Source: Tuctoria greenei | Lineage: Eukaryota > Streptophyta > Magnoliopsida > Poales > Poaceae | Length of the DNA: 64,000 bases | NCBI GenBank assembly: GCA_036927565.1 | Contig: JAYESD010000009.1 | Location: 149,442,929 to 149,506,928, forward strand | Direction: 5' to 3' | Shown: positions 46,797 through 57,124 of the stretch, in pieces | Position numbering within the stretch: the first letter of the stretch is position 1 | Layout: each line of letters opens with the position of its first letter | The notes under the pieces: generated by a model | Database searches by the model: none | What the model was told of the DNA's origin: nothing | Seen by the model: only the letters and a program-made list of their open reading frames with translations | Position numbers and translations under genes: made by a program

Positions 46797-49464
46797 TGTA
46801 ACACCCTCAATTTTCTGATCATGCATTGCATACATGATCATGCATTAAACATTAGTAGAATAAAGAAAAAATAAAAGATGGAGCATATATACAAATATGT
46901 GTAGCAAAAGAAGAGAGAAAGAAAATAATAGCGTAAAACATGTATTAGGGAATAAATATAATAATAGTAATAATATATATATGTATTTGTGAAAAAACAA
47001 ATGAAAAAAATATAAATAAATAATATATATAATAATATATAATAATAATTGTATATGTAAAAGAAAAAGAAAAAAACAAAACACCCGCCCGCTGGCCAGG
47101 CCGAGCCGGCCCAGCCAGCTGTGGCTGCCCGCGCGCACACCCCCGCACGCCGCGCCCGGGCCACGCGCCCCGCGCACCTGCCGCTGGCCCGCACCGTGCA
47201 GGGCCCCGCCCGACCGGCCCAGCGCCTGGTCCCGAGCGACGCTCGTGCCCTGGCCCCACGCGCCCTCCCGCGCCTCGCACACCATGCGCGCTGCCCCCGG
47301 GCCGAGTCGGTTGTGCGACCGAGGCCGACCGGGACTCAGTCCCCGGTCGCTCGATCGGTGCCCTGCCGCCGCTATAAAAGGGACCATAGGGGCTTCGTAA
47401 TTCCAACGACCCTAGAAATCGCAGCGCCGCCAGAGACGCCTAGAAGAAAAACCCTAGCCGCCGTAGGAAAAAAACCAGAGGAGTCCAGAGCCGCCGCCAG
47501 AGAAGAAAAAAGTGGAGGGAGAGGAAGAAAAGAGGAGGGCGCCGTCGTCCGCCGGAGATCGTCGTCGCCGTCTTCGTACCACCGGAGGACCGTTGCACCA
47601 TCAACTTTGTCTACGCGTTGCCATCGTTCCTCGATCTTCGAAGCCGTCGCACCTATGGTAGGATTCGTTTTTCCGATGCGAATTTTAGCGATGTATTAAA
47701 TCTAGTAGACATAATTTAATCGTATTTGCACCATAAATTTATTTTCAACAGCATTAATCCTCACTAAAACCCCTGTAAACTCATATGAACACGTATGAAC
47801 TAGTTGCATCTAATTAATAAACAACCATAGTTAATTAATAATTGATCTTTGCATGCATGCATATCATCGCATGTTGATTAATGCGTGTGCATCATGTTGA
47901 TTTGTATGTTTTTTCTTGTATGTGTGATCACAAGTAGAGGGAAGTGCTCAAGAGGTCATGTACGAGGATTTCCAGAACCAAGACTTCGAAGCACTTGAGC
48001 AACCCTATTCGCCGGAGCAAGGCAAGTGTCCTTGAAGCATATTGATCCTGTTTTAAAATAAATATTTTGTTTGCAAAACTGCATGCTTGTGTCAATTTGA
48101 TGGGAATCCTATGATAGGAAGTTTACTAGCTTTGTTTAACCACCCATGTCACCTGGAATTATGGTAGGGAGTCGGGATGGGCTTTTTACCTTTTTGCTTT
48201 GCTTAATTAATTGGGATGGGAAACCAACACTACAAATTTAATTATGCATTAATGATATTCTGGTTAATGTGAACTGGTTAATATGATATGGTAATGGGTG
48301 ATCTAAGCAAGCCTGGTATGTGGATGGGTTGGATGTACGGTAGTTTGCTTGCTTTAGATCTAAGGACCAGTTCATGCGAGAATAAGCCAGGACTACAGTG
48401 CCACCACGAGGCCAAGTATGGGTGCGGCATAGCTGTTTAGACCATTAAGGATGCTCGGGGAAGGGTTAGTTGGATTGGGTTTGTTGATGATTGGTGGGAC
48501 TACCCTGGGATCCGAATGGCTCAAGAGGGGGACTTTGGTTGAAGATGTGCTCAGTTGGAGGCATCGCCACCGGTGAAACCTCAGTGGGGTCTAAATAAGC
48601 TAGTAATCCCTTTGTAAAGGCTATTTTGTGATCTCTTGGCCACACACCAACGAAATTGTGTAATGTGACCGACGGCTCACGAGCATAAGGGAGGTTCTTA
48701 GTCACCGAAAGGTGATAAAATCACGAACACGTGGGTAAAGTGGTACAAACTATGCGGAGTCTAATAAAACTATGTTGATAGCCGTGCTCCCGGTTATGAG
48801 CACCTGGATAACTTCCATGATTAGAGGGAAATTGGGATTTGGGATGGCTATGGTTGATTATGGATTTATTTCTGGTATTGAATATGGTTATTGGCAATGG
48901 TGAAATCTGGTTTAATGATGATGGATATGGAATATGGACTTATCTATAATAATCATTGTGGGATATGATGGGTTTACTTCACATACATAATACACATTGC
49001 TTTTCAAGTGTTTTAATGTACTTTTCAGTACTCGACCATTATTATTGTCGTCATTTGAATCAGCCACATGTCATACTTTCCACACTTGCTGAGTACGACA
49101 TGTACTCACTCTTGCAATCCCCCCCCCCCAACAGTTGCAGGTCACGATTGTGAGTTTAATGGCGATAATGCGAAGATCTAGACCGTGTCTACCGTCAGCT
49201 TTGCCTGTGGTGTTATTGGAGCAACGCTATCCATTTTGCTTAGTTGCTTAATTAGAGTATTTCCGCTGCATTAGTTGAACTTGTCATTAATATTCATTAG
49301 AGCTTGTATTTGAGGATAATATGAATTATGTAATAGAATTTGGTTAATTAATCTTGGTGTGTGGTAATTCTCTGTTTATTATTTGTGAATCACTTTTTAT
49401 GTGTGATAAACATCCTGGGCACACATATACTGCACTTGGTTCATTTTCGGAACCGGGTGTCACA
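46797..49464 (+). repeat. Solo LTR of a chromovirus related to C
   Basis: 2668 bp, TGTAACACCC to GTGTCACA, with a perfect 5-bp target duplication CGCGG (46792-46796 and 49465-49469). No internal coding region, PBS or second LTR, so it is a solo LTR left by recombination. Positions about 48000-49464 resemble the C LTR, while 46810-47950 is different: AT-rich, then very GC-rich, with a TATA box. Long open frames at 46838-47699 reflect this composition and are not supported as genes. Confidence 0.85.
47372..47381 (+). promoter_or_regulatory. TATA box of the solo LTR
   Basis: CTATAAAAGG followed about 30 bases later by the likely RNA start near 47405 and a purine-rich, GCCGCC-containing leader. 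It would drive transcription rightward, into the antisense strand of B gag. Confidence 0.6.
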
Positions 49465-50897
49465 CGCGGCCCCCGTTCTTCTTCTTCCTGCCACCACCCC
49501 TGGTGGTGGCCTCTGCTTCGAACTGTGAGGGTTCCCCACTTTCCGAGGAGGGTCGGGCGTGCCAATTACGTCCCTCCGCAGCCTTGGCACACCTGTCTGC
49601 CAAGGCGAACAGCTCGGAGACATCGCGCACGTCATGCGTGGCGAGCTTCTCGAGCATCTTCTTGTCCCTCACATCCTGCCTAAATGCAACTATGGCAGAT
49701 GCATTTGAGATGTGCGGGATGGTGTTCCGTACCTGGGAGAATCGCTGGATGAATGTTTGCAGTGGTTCCCCCGAGCGCTGTCCAACAGCGTGGAGGTCAA
49801 GCTCCATGCCAGGGCGCTCATACGAACTTCCGTAGTTCGCCACGAACTGTCGACACAGCTCTTCCCAGGAGGTGATAGACCCCTGGGGCAGGTTCATGAG
49901 CCATGACCAGGCTGGACCGGCCAGGACCACTGGGAAGTAATTGGCCATGATGATCTCGTCACCCCCTACAGCTAGGATCAAAGTGGAGTAGATCTGCATG
50001 AACTCACTCGGGTTGACGCTTCCATCATACTTCTCCGGCGTGTGCGGCTGGAACTTGTGGGCTGCACCACCCTTCGCAGGTGGGGAGCTAAGGCGGCACA
50101 CCCTACACCTGTGCTTGCGGGCGGCAGATTTGGTGTTGCATGGCCATGATGAGCTAGTTGCACCGCGTATGCCGGGTGTTGGGGTGTTGCAGCTGGCGCT
50201 TGGTGCGGCGGAGGCACACCATATCCCTATGGTGGGGGAGGCACAATGTACGCCTGGTGTGGAGGAGCTGTCACGTACGCCTGGTGCTGCACCGTAGGCA
50301 CCGCATACGCCCGACACGGCGGGAGATCGTCATGCACCTGGGGCCCAGTGCCTGGCAGGCTATAGTCAGCTTCAAGGTTGCAGCGCCACTCCCGTTGTCA
50401 TTCGATGATGACCCAACAGTCCTCGTCAGCCCTGCGATGGTGCTCCAACCCCGTCCGCAGGTCAGCCGACGAAAGCCTAGTTGAGTGGCTATCGGCGGTC
50501 TGCCGGTCGAAAGTAGGCGTACGCGACAGCGAAACAAATGTTGCTGCCGCTCGCCTCCCGCCTTGCGGAGTCGCCTGGAGTGCAACGACGACCATATGGT
50601 CGACATCGTTTACCCACTGCTGGGTTGCCCCCCTGGGGGGCTCCTACCGTCGGTGTGTTGCCGCAACGCACGCGCAGCAAGAAGCGCACTTTCCAGGCTT
50701 GCCACCGGTGGTGTCCGTCGTGCCACGTTGTGCTGACCTGCGGCTGGTGGAGTGGTTGTTCGGCAACGCAACAGCCCAGATCTCCCCGCCCTGGAGTGGG
50801 ACCCAGCTCTGGGGTGGGATGAAGCTTGGTCCTCACCCACCACCTGCTGACGGGGTTGTGGCCTGGAGGAACTAGCGTTGGAACGGGTGTTCACCAT
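49465..50897 (-). pseudogene. gag: Element B gag N-terminal and capsid region
   Basis: The start at 50897 gives a Ser/Arg/Gln-rich N-terminus similar in plan to A gag (for example LLAARALRQ against ARALLQ in A). The capsid part is open from 50317 to 49460 with [37 protein letters not shown] and [19 protein letters not shown]. Frameshifts between 50320 and 50610 join the two parts. The solo LTR cuts it at 49465. Confidence 0.85.
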
Positions 50898-50930
50898 ACT
50901 GCTGGTGAAGATTCTTGCAGGAGAAAGCCC

Positions 50931-50946
50931 CCTACCTGACGTGCCA
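50931..50946 (-). other. Primer-binding site of element B
   Basis: TGGCACGTCAGGTAGG on the minus strand, two bases from the LTR; differs from the A site (TGGCGCGCCAGGTAGG) at two positions, both transitions. The tRNA is not identified. Confidence 0.65.
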
Positions 50947-50948
50947 AA

Positions 50949-51897
50949 TGTCGTGGTGTCTAAATTGACGCCTCCCCCAGACCCACTCAGGAGAAGTCCG
51001 CGGAGGTTCGATGTATATTCGAGGGGCTAGTCCTAACAAGATCAAGCGCAGTGGACGATGAACACTGGGTTTTACATGGTTCGGGCCGCTGAGCGTAATA
51101 CCCTACTCCACGGTGATTTGTGTGTTGTATTGCTTGAGTCTGAGAGAACTTGTCTTAGTCAGTTTCTGCTCGGTCCTTTTATAGTCCAAGGCCGAACAGC
51201 TTACAAGTGGGACCCGGAGCCCAACATGTGGCCCTGGGTGTACCAAATCCCTCCTAAGATCTGGGAGTAAATGTTATCTCCTGACAATGGCTTCAATGTG
51301 CCGCCTGACCATGCCCTGCCGCAGGGCTACACATAGCCCCTCATCATGGCGGGCAGTGTCTAGTCCATCTTGTCGTGGCTTCCCATTCGTCCGTCGTACA
51401 TAGTTGTTCGGCGCCAGCCTGTTAGCGTCAGGTTGGGTACAGGACCCTTGACTTACGAGTGTGAGCTTCAACTTACCTAGGGAACACACGCGTCTTTTCC
51501 GTTAATGTGCACTGGGCTCGTCCCTCTTTATTGCCGCTGTCGCAGGATGGACTAGGCCTGGCGCTGCCTGCCACGTGGCAGGCCTGGTCCTTCCTTCTGT
51601 CGGGAGGTCGGGCCCGGAGCTGCCGGACACGTGGTTGCACCGGACCTTCTTCTCGCGGGGAGGCAGGTCCGGAGCTGTTGACCCAGCGAACCCGCCGGAC
51701 CTCCCCTCCGTGAGGGGGATACACTGGGGGCTGCAGGCCACGTGGTAGCGTCGGGCCCTCCCTCAGTGGAGGGGTGTGGCTATGCCATACGCCACGTGGC
51801 ACCCTGGGTCCTCGTCAGGTCTTACCCCCGTGGGTGGTTGGACCCTGAGTGCCTTCTCTCCTATATCTAGGGGTACCCGGTTCGCCAGGTACCGACA
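50949..51897 (-). repeat. 5' LTR of element B
   Basis: 949 bp, TGTCGTGGTG to GGTACCGACA in plus orientation; pairs with 10159-11108. TATA CTATAAAAGG on the minus strand at 51175-51184. Shares the TGTCGGTACC terminus with the LTR of A. Confidence 0.9.
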
Positions 51898-52158
51898 GTG
51901 TGGAAGGAGAGGAATTGAATAATCTTCTAATAAGAGATGGCAACCGTTCCGAGGATGATTCAGCTGCTAATTGACAAACTTAGAGAGTTCTTTCTTGAGT
52001 AGTTGGCTCTTGTTTTGGTTTTCCCCGGCTCAGATATGTCTGAGTCCGGATACGAGTCAGATTGTGGTCTCGTTCTAGTGAATGTACCCTAGGCTGTAAT
52101 GTTATCTCCTACTTAATGAATAGGGCATTCCTCCTGCCCTCAATTTCGAAAAAAAAAA
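51898..52158 (+). pseudogene. LINE 3' end, second part, with poly(A)
   Basis: Resumes the LINE cut at 10158. Directly after the junction the translation reads WKERN, the motif expected right after the WW.. residues before the break. It then degrades into a 3' UTR ending in a run of ten A at 52149-52158. The 3' A-run marks plus orientation. No target duplication of the LINE itself could be identified. Confidence 0.7.
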
Positions 52159-52336
52159 TTGTTCTTAGCTTCTGAGCAGTGACACAACACGTAACCTTAA
52201 CCTATGACTCTAATTCAACGACCAGTATCGGATTATTTACTTAAGTGAAACTAGTGCACAAAAAATACAGTTATATGTACAATGGCTTTTCTTTTTCTGC
52301 AAAACTATTTCCGACGGATTTCTAAGATGAGAGGTA

Positions 52337-52413
52337 CTTCTTCCGTTCTACAAAGCTTGTCGCTTTATAGTTTAAAAATGAACTATAAAACAACAATTTT
52401 GGGACGGGGATAG
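52337..52413. mobile_element. Stowaway-like MITE 1
   Basis: 77 bp with degenerate terminal inverted repeats (CTTCTTCCGTTCTA and the complement of TTTTGGGACGGGGATAG), TA on each side (52335-52336, 52414-52415) and a hairpin-forming centre (TATAGTTTAAAAATGAACTATA). Fits the Tc1/mariner-derived Stowaway pattern. Confidence 0.7.
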
Positions 52414-52552
52414 TACTCATTTCCTTTTAAGATACAGTCGTCATTGGACGTCTTAACTGATAAACTCCATAAATTTTGTTCGATCTTTATAACATATTAC
52501 TGCATCATAACTAACAATGATCTCAGCTGAATATGCTTCCATTCGACGAGTA

Positions 52553-52618
52553 CTCCTTCCGTCCTAAAAAAAAAGACTTTTTTTTAACTAGAATTAGTTC
52601 TTTTTGAGATGGAGAGAT
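52553..52618. mobile_element. Stowaway-like MITE 2
   Basis: 66 bp, CTCCTTCCGTCCTAA at the left, complement-like TTTTTGAGATGGAGAGAT at the right, bounded by TA (52551-52552, 52619-52620). More decayed than the first; the inverted repeats are imperfect. Confidence 0.55.
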
Positions 52619-52620
52619 TA

Positions 52621-52858
52621 TTGTTTAGCATAAAACTCCACTCCCGGTACCACAATTGACAAGACTAGTGGAAAAACAATGGCAGGAAAGCGACAAGCTG
52701 TAGGTATCGAGCAATACATCTGGTGCAGTCAAATAGTTAACCCTAAACAGTCAAATAGCTACACAATGACAATCAGCAACGAAAGGTTGGATATACCACT
52801 ACCGTACTTGGGAGTTGGGACGACCGACGACCGTGCCGGCGCGGGTGCATGCGCTGAA
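52621..52858. other. Unassigned AT-rich stretch
   Basis: I see no repeat end, gene or domain here; it may be low-copy host sequence or the 3' side of the candidate gene at 52859-53077. Confidence 0.3.
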
Positions 52859-53077
52859 TTAACGTGGACGCGGCCGCAGCAGCAGACGCCGATCACCGGT
52901 CCACCCGCGCCGCGCACGCAGGAATGGATTATGGATGCAGTGCCGGTCACGTGCGCAGACGGAGATGTCGACGGCGGGGCTGCGTCCGGCGAAGGCGAGC
53001 AGGAACCGGAGCGCGTCCGGCGCGCCCACCGCGGCGACGCCCATAGCGACGACGATGGTCGGGATCAGGTCCGTCAT
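52859..53077 (-). CDS. Candidate small host gene or first exon, unknown function
   Basis: 72 codons on the minus strand starting MTDLIPTIVVAMGVAAVGAP, with a hydrophobic N-terminal segment (Val/Ala/Leu-rich, about residues 4-30) that could be a membrane anchor or signal, then an Arg/Cys-rich tail. It is much more GC-rich than the surroundings, has a pyrimidine-rich upstream stretch (53110-53150, minus strand CTTCCTTCTCCTCTCC), and a TATA-like ACTATAAG at 53231-53238, spaced as a promoter. It may be the first exon of a spliced gene or a relic. I do not recognise the protein; coding status is uncertain. Confidence 0.3.
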   Translation of the reverse strand: MTDLIPTIVVAMGVAAVGAPDALRFLLAFAGRSPAVDISVCARDRHCIHNPFLRARRGWTGDRRLLLRPRPR

Positions 53078-53230
53078 TGGAGTAGTACAGTCCGCAAGAT
53101 CACCTGCAGCAAGCTCGCTCGGAGTCGGAGAGGAGAAGGAAGATGAAACGAGTAGAGGAATAGAAGCCCGGATCGGAGGGCCGGGAAGTGGTGGTGGTGG
53201 ATTCGAATCCCGAGTTCAGGCGCCGGGAAC

Positions 53231-53238
53231 TTATAGTT
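53231..53238 (-). promoter_or_regulatory. TATA-like element of the candidate gene
   Basis: ACTATAAG on the minus strand, about 155 bases upstream of the candidate ATG at 53077. The arrangement is plausible for a plant promoter but is not supported by anything else. Confidence 0.25.
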
Positions 53239-53269
53239 CGATTATGTTCGAACCGTGGGATGTGTGACA

Positions 53270-53811
53270 GTGACAGCTCTCTTTGTTTTCTCAGCTTGGA
53301 CTCGCTCGCATCGACAACGACCGTTCCAAGGAACCGGCCGTCGTCGTCTCCTAACCGCGTAGGAGGACGGTGGGTGGACACGGCCGCGGTTGCGCATGCC
53401 GCGTACGGCCATTTTGTTTCCTCAAGGCACGATCTCCCGCTTCTTGCGCTGCGTGGGACTAGTGTATACCCCTGAAATGCATCAGTGCGATACTGCAGAA
53501 TGGCCAAGAATTGGGTCCTGAAGAAGTCAAAACGTGTCTTTTTTCATAACAAAAACGGGAAAGATAATTTTCAATAGGCTGAAATTTGATATCATTTTTT
53601 CTTAATGCACAAGAGGTCTAATCTATTTCAATATCCGCGAGCTTGTTTAGTTACTATTTATGTTTTTTTAGCATTATGTATTGACTATAGAAAAGAATAT
53701 TGATTTATTGACTATAGAAAAAATGTAATTTATAGTTATTACATCTACATCTAGGTGTTGTGAACGTTAGAGTGAAAGGACATTATTTTTCAACCGATTG
53801 GAAACTATACT
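53270..53811. other. Unassigned host DNA next to element A'
   Basis: GC-rich to 53420, then AT-rich. It holds a 15-bp direct repeat ATTGACTATAGAAAA at 53680-53694 and 53707-53721. No gene or element end recognised. The last bases, ATACT (53807-53811), would be the target duplication of A' if the same 5-mer follows its 3' LTR outside the window. Confidence 0.4.
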
Positions 53812-54628
53812 TGTCGGTACCCTAAAAACCATACACCCCCTGAGGTTACAAAGATCTCAAGGGAAGGACATCTACTCAAATTGAAGACCCTCGGGGGCCC
53901 ACTTGTCAGACATAACCGGACCTGCTTCTCCAACATGGTTAACCCCTAGGTTGCCACGTGTACTGTCGGACCGGAGCTATTACCCGCAAGGGTGAAGCTC
54001 CGGGCTAGGTACTGAAACGGCACCTCCGGACTTAACCCCTGACCGAGAGAAGCTCCGGACCTGACACGTGCCAGACCACCCCGGAGCTTCCCGCTTCCCA
54101 CAAACAAGCTCCGGAGCTGCCACGTGTCCATACGTCGGAGCTGGCCGCTTCAAACCCCCGGGAGACATTGTAACGGCTCCGGATCTCCAAAGGACAGCCG
54201 CGGACTTCAAGACCCGATTAATTATCATTAATGACACTTAATCGGATGATCTTAACACCTGTAACGGCACTGTCGGAGCCGTTACAGGGTTATTAACAAC
54301 AATTAATCTCGTGTATCAATACTAGTAACCGCCAGGGCCACATGTCGGGTCAGGCTGACTTGTAACGGTTTGTCCTTGTACTATAAAAGGACAAACCGAC
54401 GATACACGGGGGGAGAACTCTCGAACGCACTGAAGCTCACAAGTTAATACAACACACACACCCGTGGAGTAGGGTATTACGCTCAGGCGGCCCGAACCAC
54501 GTAAACCACTGTGTCACTCGAGTCCAATCGCGATCCACCTTCTTGAGTCTCCGCGCGCCCACACCGAACTACAAACTCCTCCAACACTTTCATAGTGTCA
54601 GGAGATCTGCCGACTCCAACAGTCGACA
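53812..54628 (+). repeat. 5' LTR of element A'
   Basis: 817 bp, TGTCGGTACC to GTCGACA, aligned with 7012-7846 apart from small indels. Rich in TCCGGAGCT motifs. Confidence 0.9.
54381..54390 (+). promoter_or_regulatory. TATA box of element A' LTR
   Basis: CTATAAAAGG, about 240 bases before the LTR end; RNA start expected near 54415. Confidence 0.7.
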
Positions 54629-54630
54629 GT

Positions 54631-54648
54631 TGGCGCGCCAGGAAGGGG
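54631..54648 (+). other. Primer-binding site of element A'
   Basis: TGGCGCGCCAGGAAGGGG, two bases after the LTR end; one base differs from the A site. Confidence 0.75.
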
Positions 54649-54667
54649 GTGCCTGAGATTTTCAAGA

Positions 54668-57085
54668 ATGGTGAATTCTGCGGCTGGATCATCCAACGGG
54701 CAACCTGCTGCTCAGGCTGTCGGAGGCAATCCCTCCAACATGCAACCACCGGCAGGAGCCTCAGCACCAGCAGGAGTCATACTCCCACCACCACCATCTT
54801 CTCCGGCAAGACGTGCCGGGCAACATGATGGTGCACCGGCGTCACATACTGCGCCGGCAAGTCATGACAACCCAGAACACGCGCTTCATGCAGCGCGTGC
54901 TCTTCTCCAGCGACCACCACCTCCGGATGCATCTCAGGGTGCCATGGAGCAATGGAGGGCTGATGTTGAGCATTTGGTCGCAGCAGCGGCCGAACGCCTC
55001 AACAACCAGGGTCCACCTCCTTCAGGGCGGGCCCCGTCGCAGCAACGAACGTTGTCTGGAAGACTTGGTCCACATGTCTCCAACAATCGGAGACGAGCTG
55101 CGTCACAGCAAGTGACGTCGTTGCCCTCTGGGGCACGACGTACCCATACCGCATCTCGGCTTTCGACACATGACCTCCGGGCGGAGCTTGATCGCCGATA
55201 CCGCCAACAGGATGGCCGTGTCCATATCGAGCGAGCTCGAGAAAGACGAGATGCTCAAGACCTTTCTACTCTGGAAGGAGTAGGAGGAGGCTGTTCTGCC
55301 CTAGCCATGCACCTACGCATGGTTAGATGGCCACAGAAGTTCCGGCCACACTTGCCGGAAAAATTCGACGGGACTGTCAACCCCGTAGAATTTCTGCAGA
55401 TATACTCCACTGCAATCTTAGCAGCTGGAGGAAACGAGGCCGTAATGGCCAACTACTTTCCAGTGGCCTTAACTGGGACCGCCAGGTCCTGGTTTATGAG
55501 CCTTCCACCCAACTCTATTGACAGTTGGGAGGAGCTGTGCCGTCAGTTCACTGCCAACTTCGGGAGTTCATACACCCGACCGGGCACTGAACTGGACCTT
55601 TTTGCGGTCGTGCAAAAAGGAGGAGAATCTTTGCGGTCATTCATCCAGAGGTTCTCTCAGGTACGTAACACAATCCCTTCTATCTCAAGCGCTTCTGTCA
55701 TTGTGGCATTCAGACAGGATGTGCGAGACAAGAAGATGTTGGAGAAGCTGGCGATCAAAGAGATCACCAGCGTCACGGAGCTCTTCAGCTTGGCAGACAA
55801 ATGTGCCAGAGCTGCGGAGGGCCGTGAAATGCACTCCAAACCAGCCTTGGAGGATCATAAAAAATCCTCCAAAGAAGAAGCCGCTACCTCCGGGAGTGGC
55901 AAGAAGAAAAAGAAGACCAACGGCAAGAAGAAGCCGTCGGCCGGCACATCCAACGTTGCAGCCACTGCAACTCCTGGTGGCCGGGGGACACGCCCCGAGA
56001 AGCGACCTCGACCGTCTTCTGAAGACGGTGGCAAATCCAAGATGTGGTGCCCCATTCACAAAACGGGCAGCCACAGGCTGGAAGACTGTCGGGAGGTCCA
56101 AAACCTTGCCGAGCGCTACCACAAGCGCCGAGAAGGGTCTCCCTTTCGACAGAGGGAGGGAAAACAAAAGGTCGATGAAGCTCCGGCTGAAGAGGAGTTA
56201 GGGTTTCAGGACCCCAAAAAGGTCCTGAAAGCCGTCTACACCTCCGTCGACGATGACTCCGACGTCTCCGACAACGAGCGTCGGAAAACCATGAACACCA
56301 TCTTTGGTGGATCATGGGACATCACTTCTCGTCGTGTCATCAAGACTATGCGACGGGATATGGCTGCTGTAGCTCCTACAGCTAGACCGAAGCCACATCG
56401 AAAGTGGATGGACACACCCATCACTTTTGATGCTTTGGACTGTCCTCAAAGCATGGTCGGAGCTGGCCAATTACCCTTGATGGTATCTCCCACCATCAAC
56501 AACATCCAGCTCCATCATGTCCTGGTAGACGGAGGTTCGGGGCTTAACCTCATCAGCTTTGAAGCTTTCACTAAGCTTCAGCTCCGACCTTCGGACCTCC
56601 AGCCCTCTCGACCTTTCTCCGGAGTAGGTCCGGGGGCCATTACTCCACTCGGAGCTATTACTCTCCCTGTTACCTTCGGGACCCGGGAGAAGTATCGCAC
56701 CGAGAAGTTGGTCTTCGACGTCGCTCAGATCAACTTACCATTCAACGCCATCTTGGGAAGACCTGCCCTGTACAAATTCATGGCAGCTGCTCATTATGGA
56801 TACCTGGTGTTGAAAATGCCAACACCAGTAGGCGTTCTCCGGATCCGTGGAGATCGCACTGCCGGAGTAACTGCTCTGGAGGAGCTCCACGCACTCACCA
56901 CAGCGCAAGAGGAGGACTCTAGACAGAAGCAAGCTCCACAACCTCCGAGCATTCGGCAACGAGGATCGACCTCTGCACCCCGTGTGCAGCCAAGCGGCGA
57001 CACCGACATTCCCGTCAAAGTCGTCCAAATTGGTTCCGATGTCACTCAAACTACCCGCATATCGGGTGGCTTGAACGACAAATAG
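54668..57085 (+). CDS. gag-pro: Gag-protease polyprotein of element A'
   Basis: 805 residues, the same length as in A, with identical domain layout: Pro/Ala-rich start, capsid-like domain about 225-360, Lys-rich tract 411-422, C-x2-H-x4-H-x4-C knuckle 461-474, protease-like region with DGGSG at 621-625. Differences from A are single residues spread over the protein (for example Asp for Gly at 351). It ends with TAG at 57083-57085; the frame stays open afterwards into pol. Intact and plausibly functional. Confidence 0.93.
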   Translation: MVNSAAGSSNGQPAAQAVGGNPSNMQPPAGASAPAGVILPPPPSSPARRAGQHDGAPASHTAPASHDNPEHALHAARALLQRPPPPDASQGAMEQWRADVEHLVAAAAERLNNQGPPPSGRAPSQQRTLSGRLGPHVSNNRRRAASQQVTSLPSGARRTHTASRLSTHDLRAELDRRYRQQDGRVHIERARERRDAQDLSTLEGVGGGCSALAMHLRMVRWPQKFRPHLPEKFDGTVNPVEFLQIYSTAILAAGGNEAVMANYFPVALTGTARSWFMSLPPNSIDSWEELCRQFTANFGSSYTRPGTELDLFAVVQKGGESLRSFIQRFSQVRNTIPSISSASVIVAFRQDVRDKKMLEKLAIKEITSVTELFSLADKCARAAEGREMHSKPALEDHKKSSKEEAATSGSGKKKKKTNGKKKPSAGTSNVAATATPGGRGTRPEKRPRPSSEDGGKSKMWCPIHKTGSHRLEDCREVQNLAERYHKRREGSPFRQREGKQKVDEAPAEEELGFQDPKKVLKAVYTSVDDDSDVSDNERRKTMNTIFGGSWDITSRRVIKTMRRDMAAVAPTARPKPHRKWMDTPITFDALDCPQSMVGAGQLPLMVSPTINNIQLHHVLVDGGSGLNLISFEAFTKLQLRPSDLQPSRPFSGVGPGAITPLGAITLPVTFGTREKYRTEKLVFDVAQINLPFNAILGRPALYKFMAAAHYGYLVLKMPTPVGVLRIRGDRTAGVTALEELHALTTAQEEDSRQKQAPQPPSIRQRGSTSAPRVQPSGDTDIPVKVVQIGSDVTQTTRISGGLNDK

Positions 57086-57096
57086 GAACTCGCGCT
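57074..57096 (+). promoter_or_regulatory. In-frame UAG between gag-pro and pol of A'
   Basis: TAG at 57083-57085 followed by G, in the 19-base context shared with A and B. Pol continues in phase from 57086; its first usable start is a GTG at 57125, which supports readthrough over independent initiation. Confidence 0.75.
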
Positions 57097-57124
57097 CATC
57101 ACTTTCCTCTGGGCTAACGTTGAC

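Larger units (their letters stand above)
10159..51897 (-). mobile_element. Tat-like Ty3/gypsy element B, host of nested insertions
   Basis: Outer LTRs of about 950 bp (10159-11108 and 50949-51897) share TGTCG...GGTACCGACA ends. The flanking 5-mers are GTATG (10154-10158) and GTGTG (51898-51902), a target duplication with one mutation. Removing the inserted D element and the solo LTR leaves about 11.4 kb. Order in element sense is LTR, PBS, gag, protease, UAG, RT, RNH, second RNH, INT, repeats, antisense ORF, LTR, the same plan as A and A'. The coding parts have many stops and frameshifts and the LTRs differ visibly from one another, so it is older than A. Confidence 0.9.

Noticed and set aside
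46838..47699. Open frames up to about 190 codons in both directions in the solo LTR
   Set aside because: They lie in extreme AT-rich then GC-rich LTR sequence, overlap on opposite strands, and have no domain; composition explains them.
52859..53267. Overlapping plus-strand frames of 60-155 codons in the GC-rich island
   Set aside because: Arg/Ala-rich composition frames without domains; the minus-strand candidate has better upstream signals.
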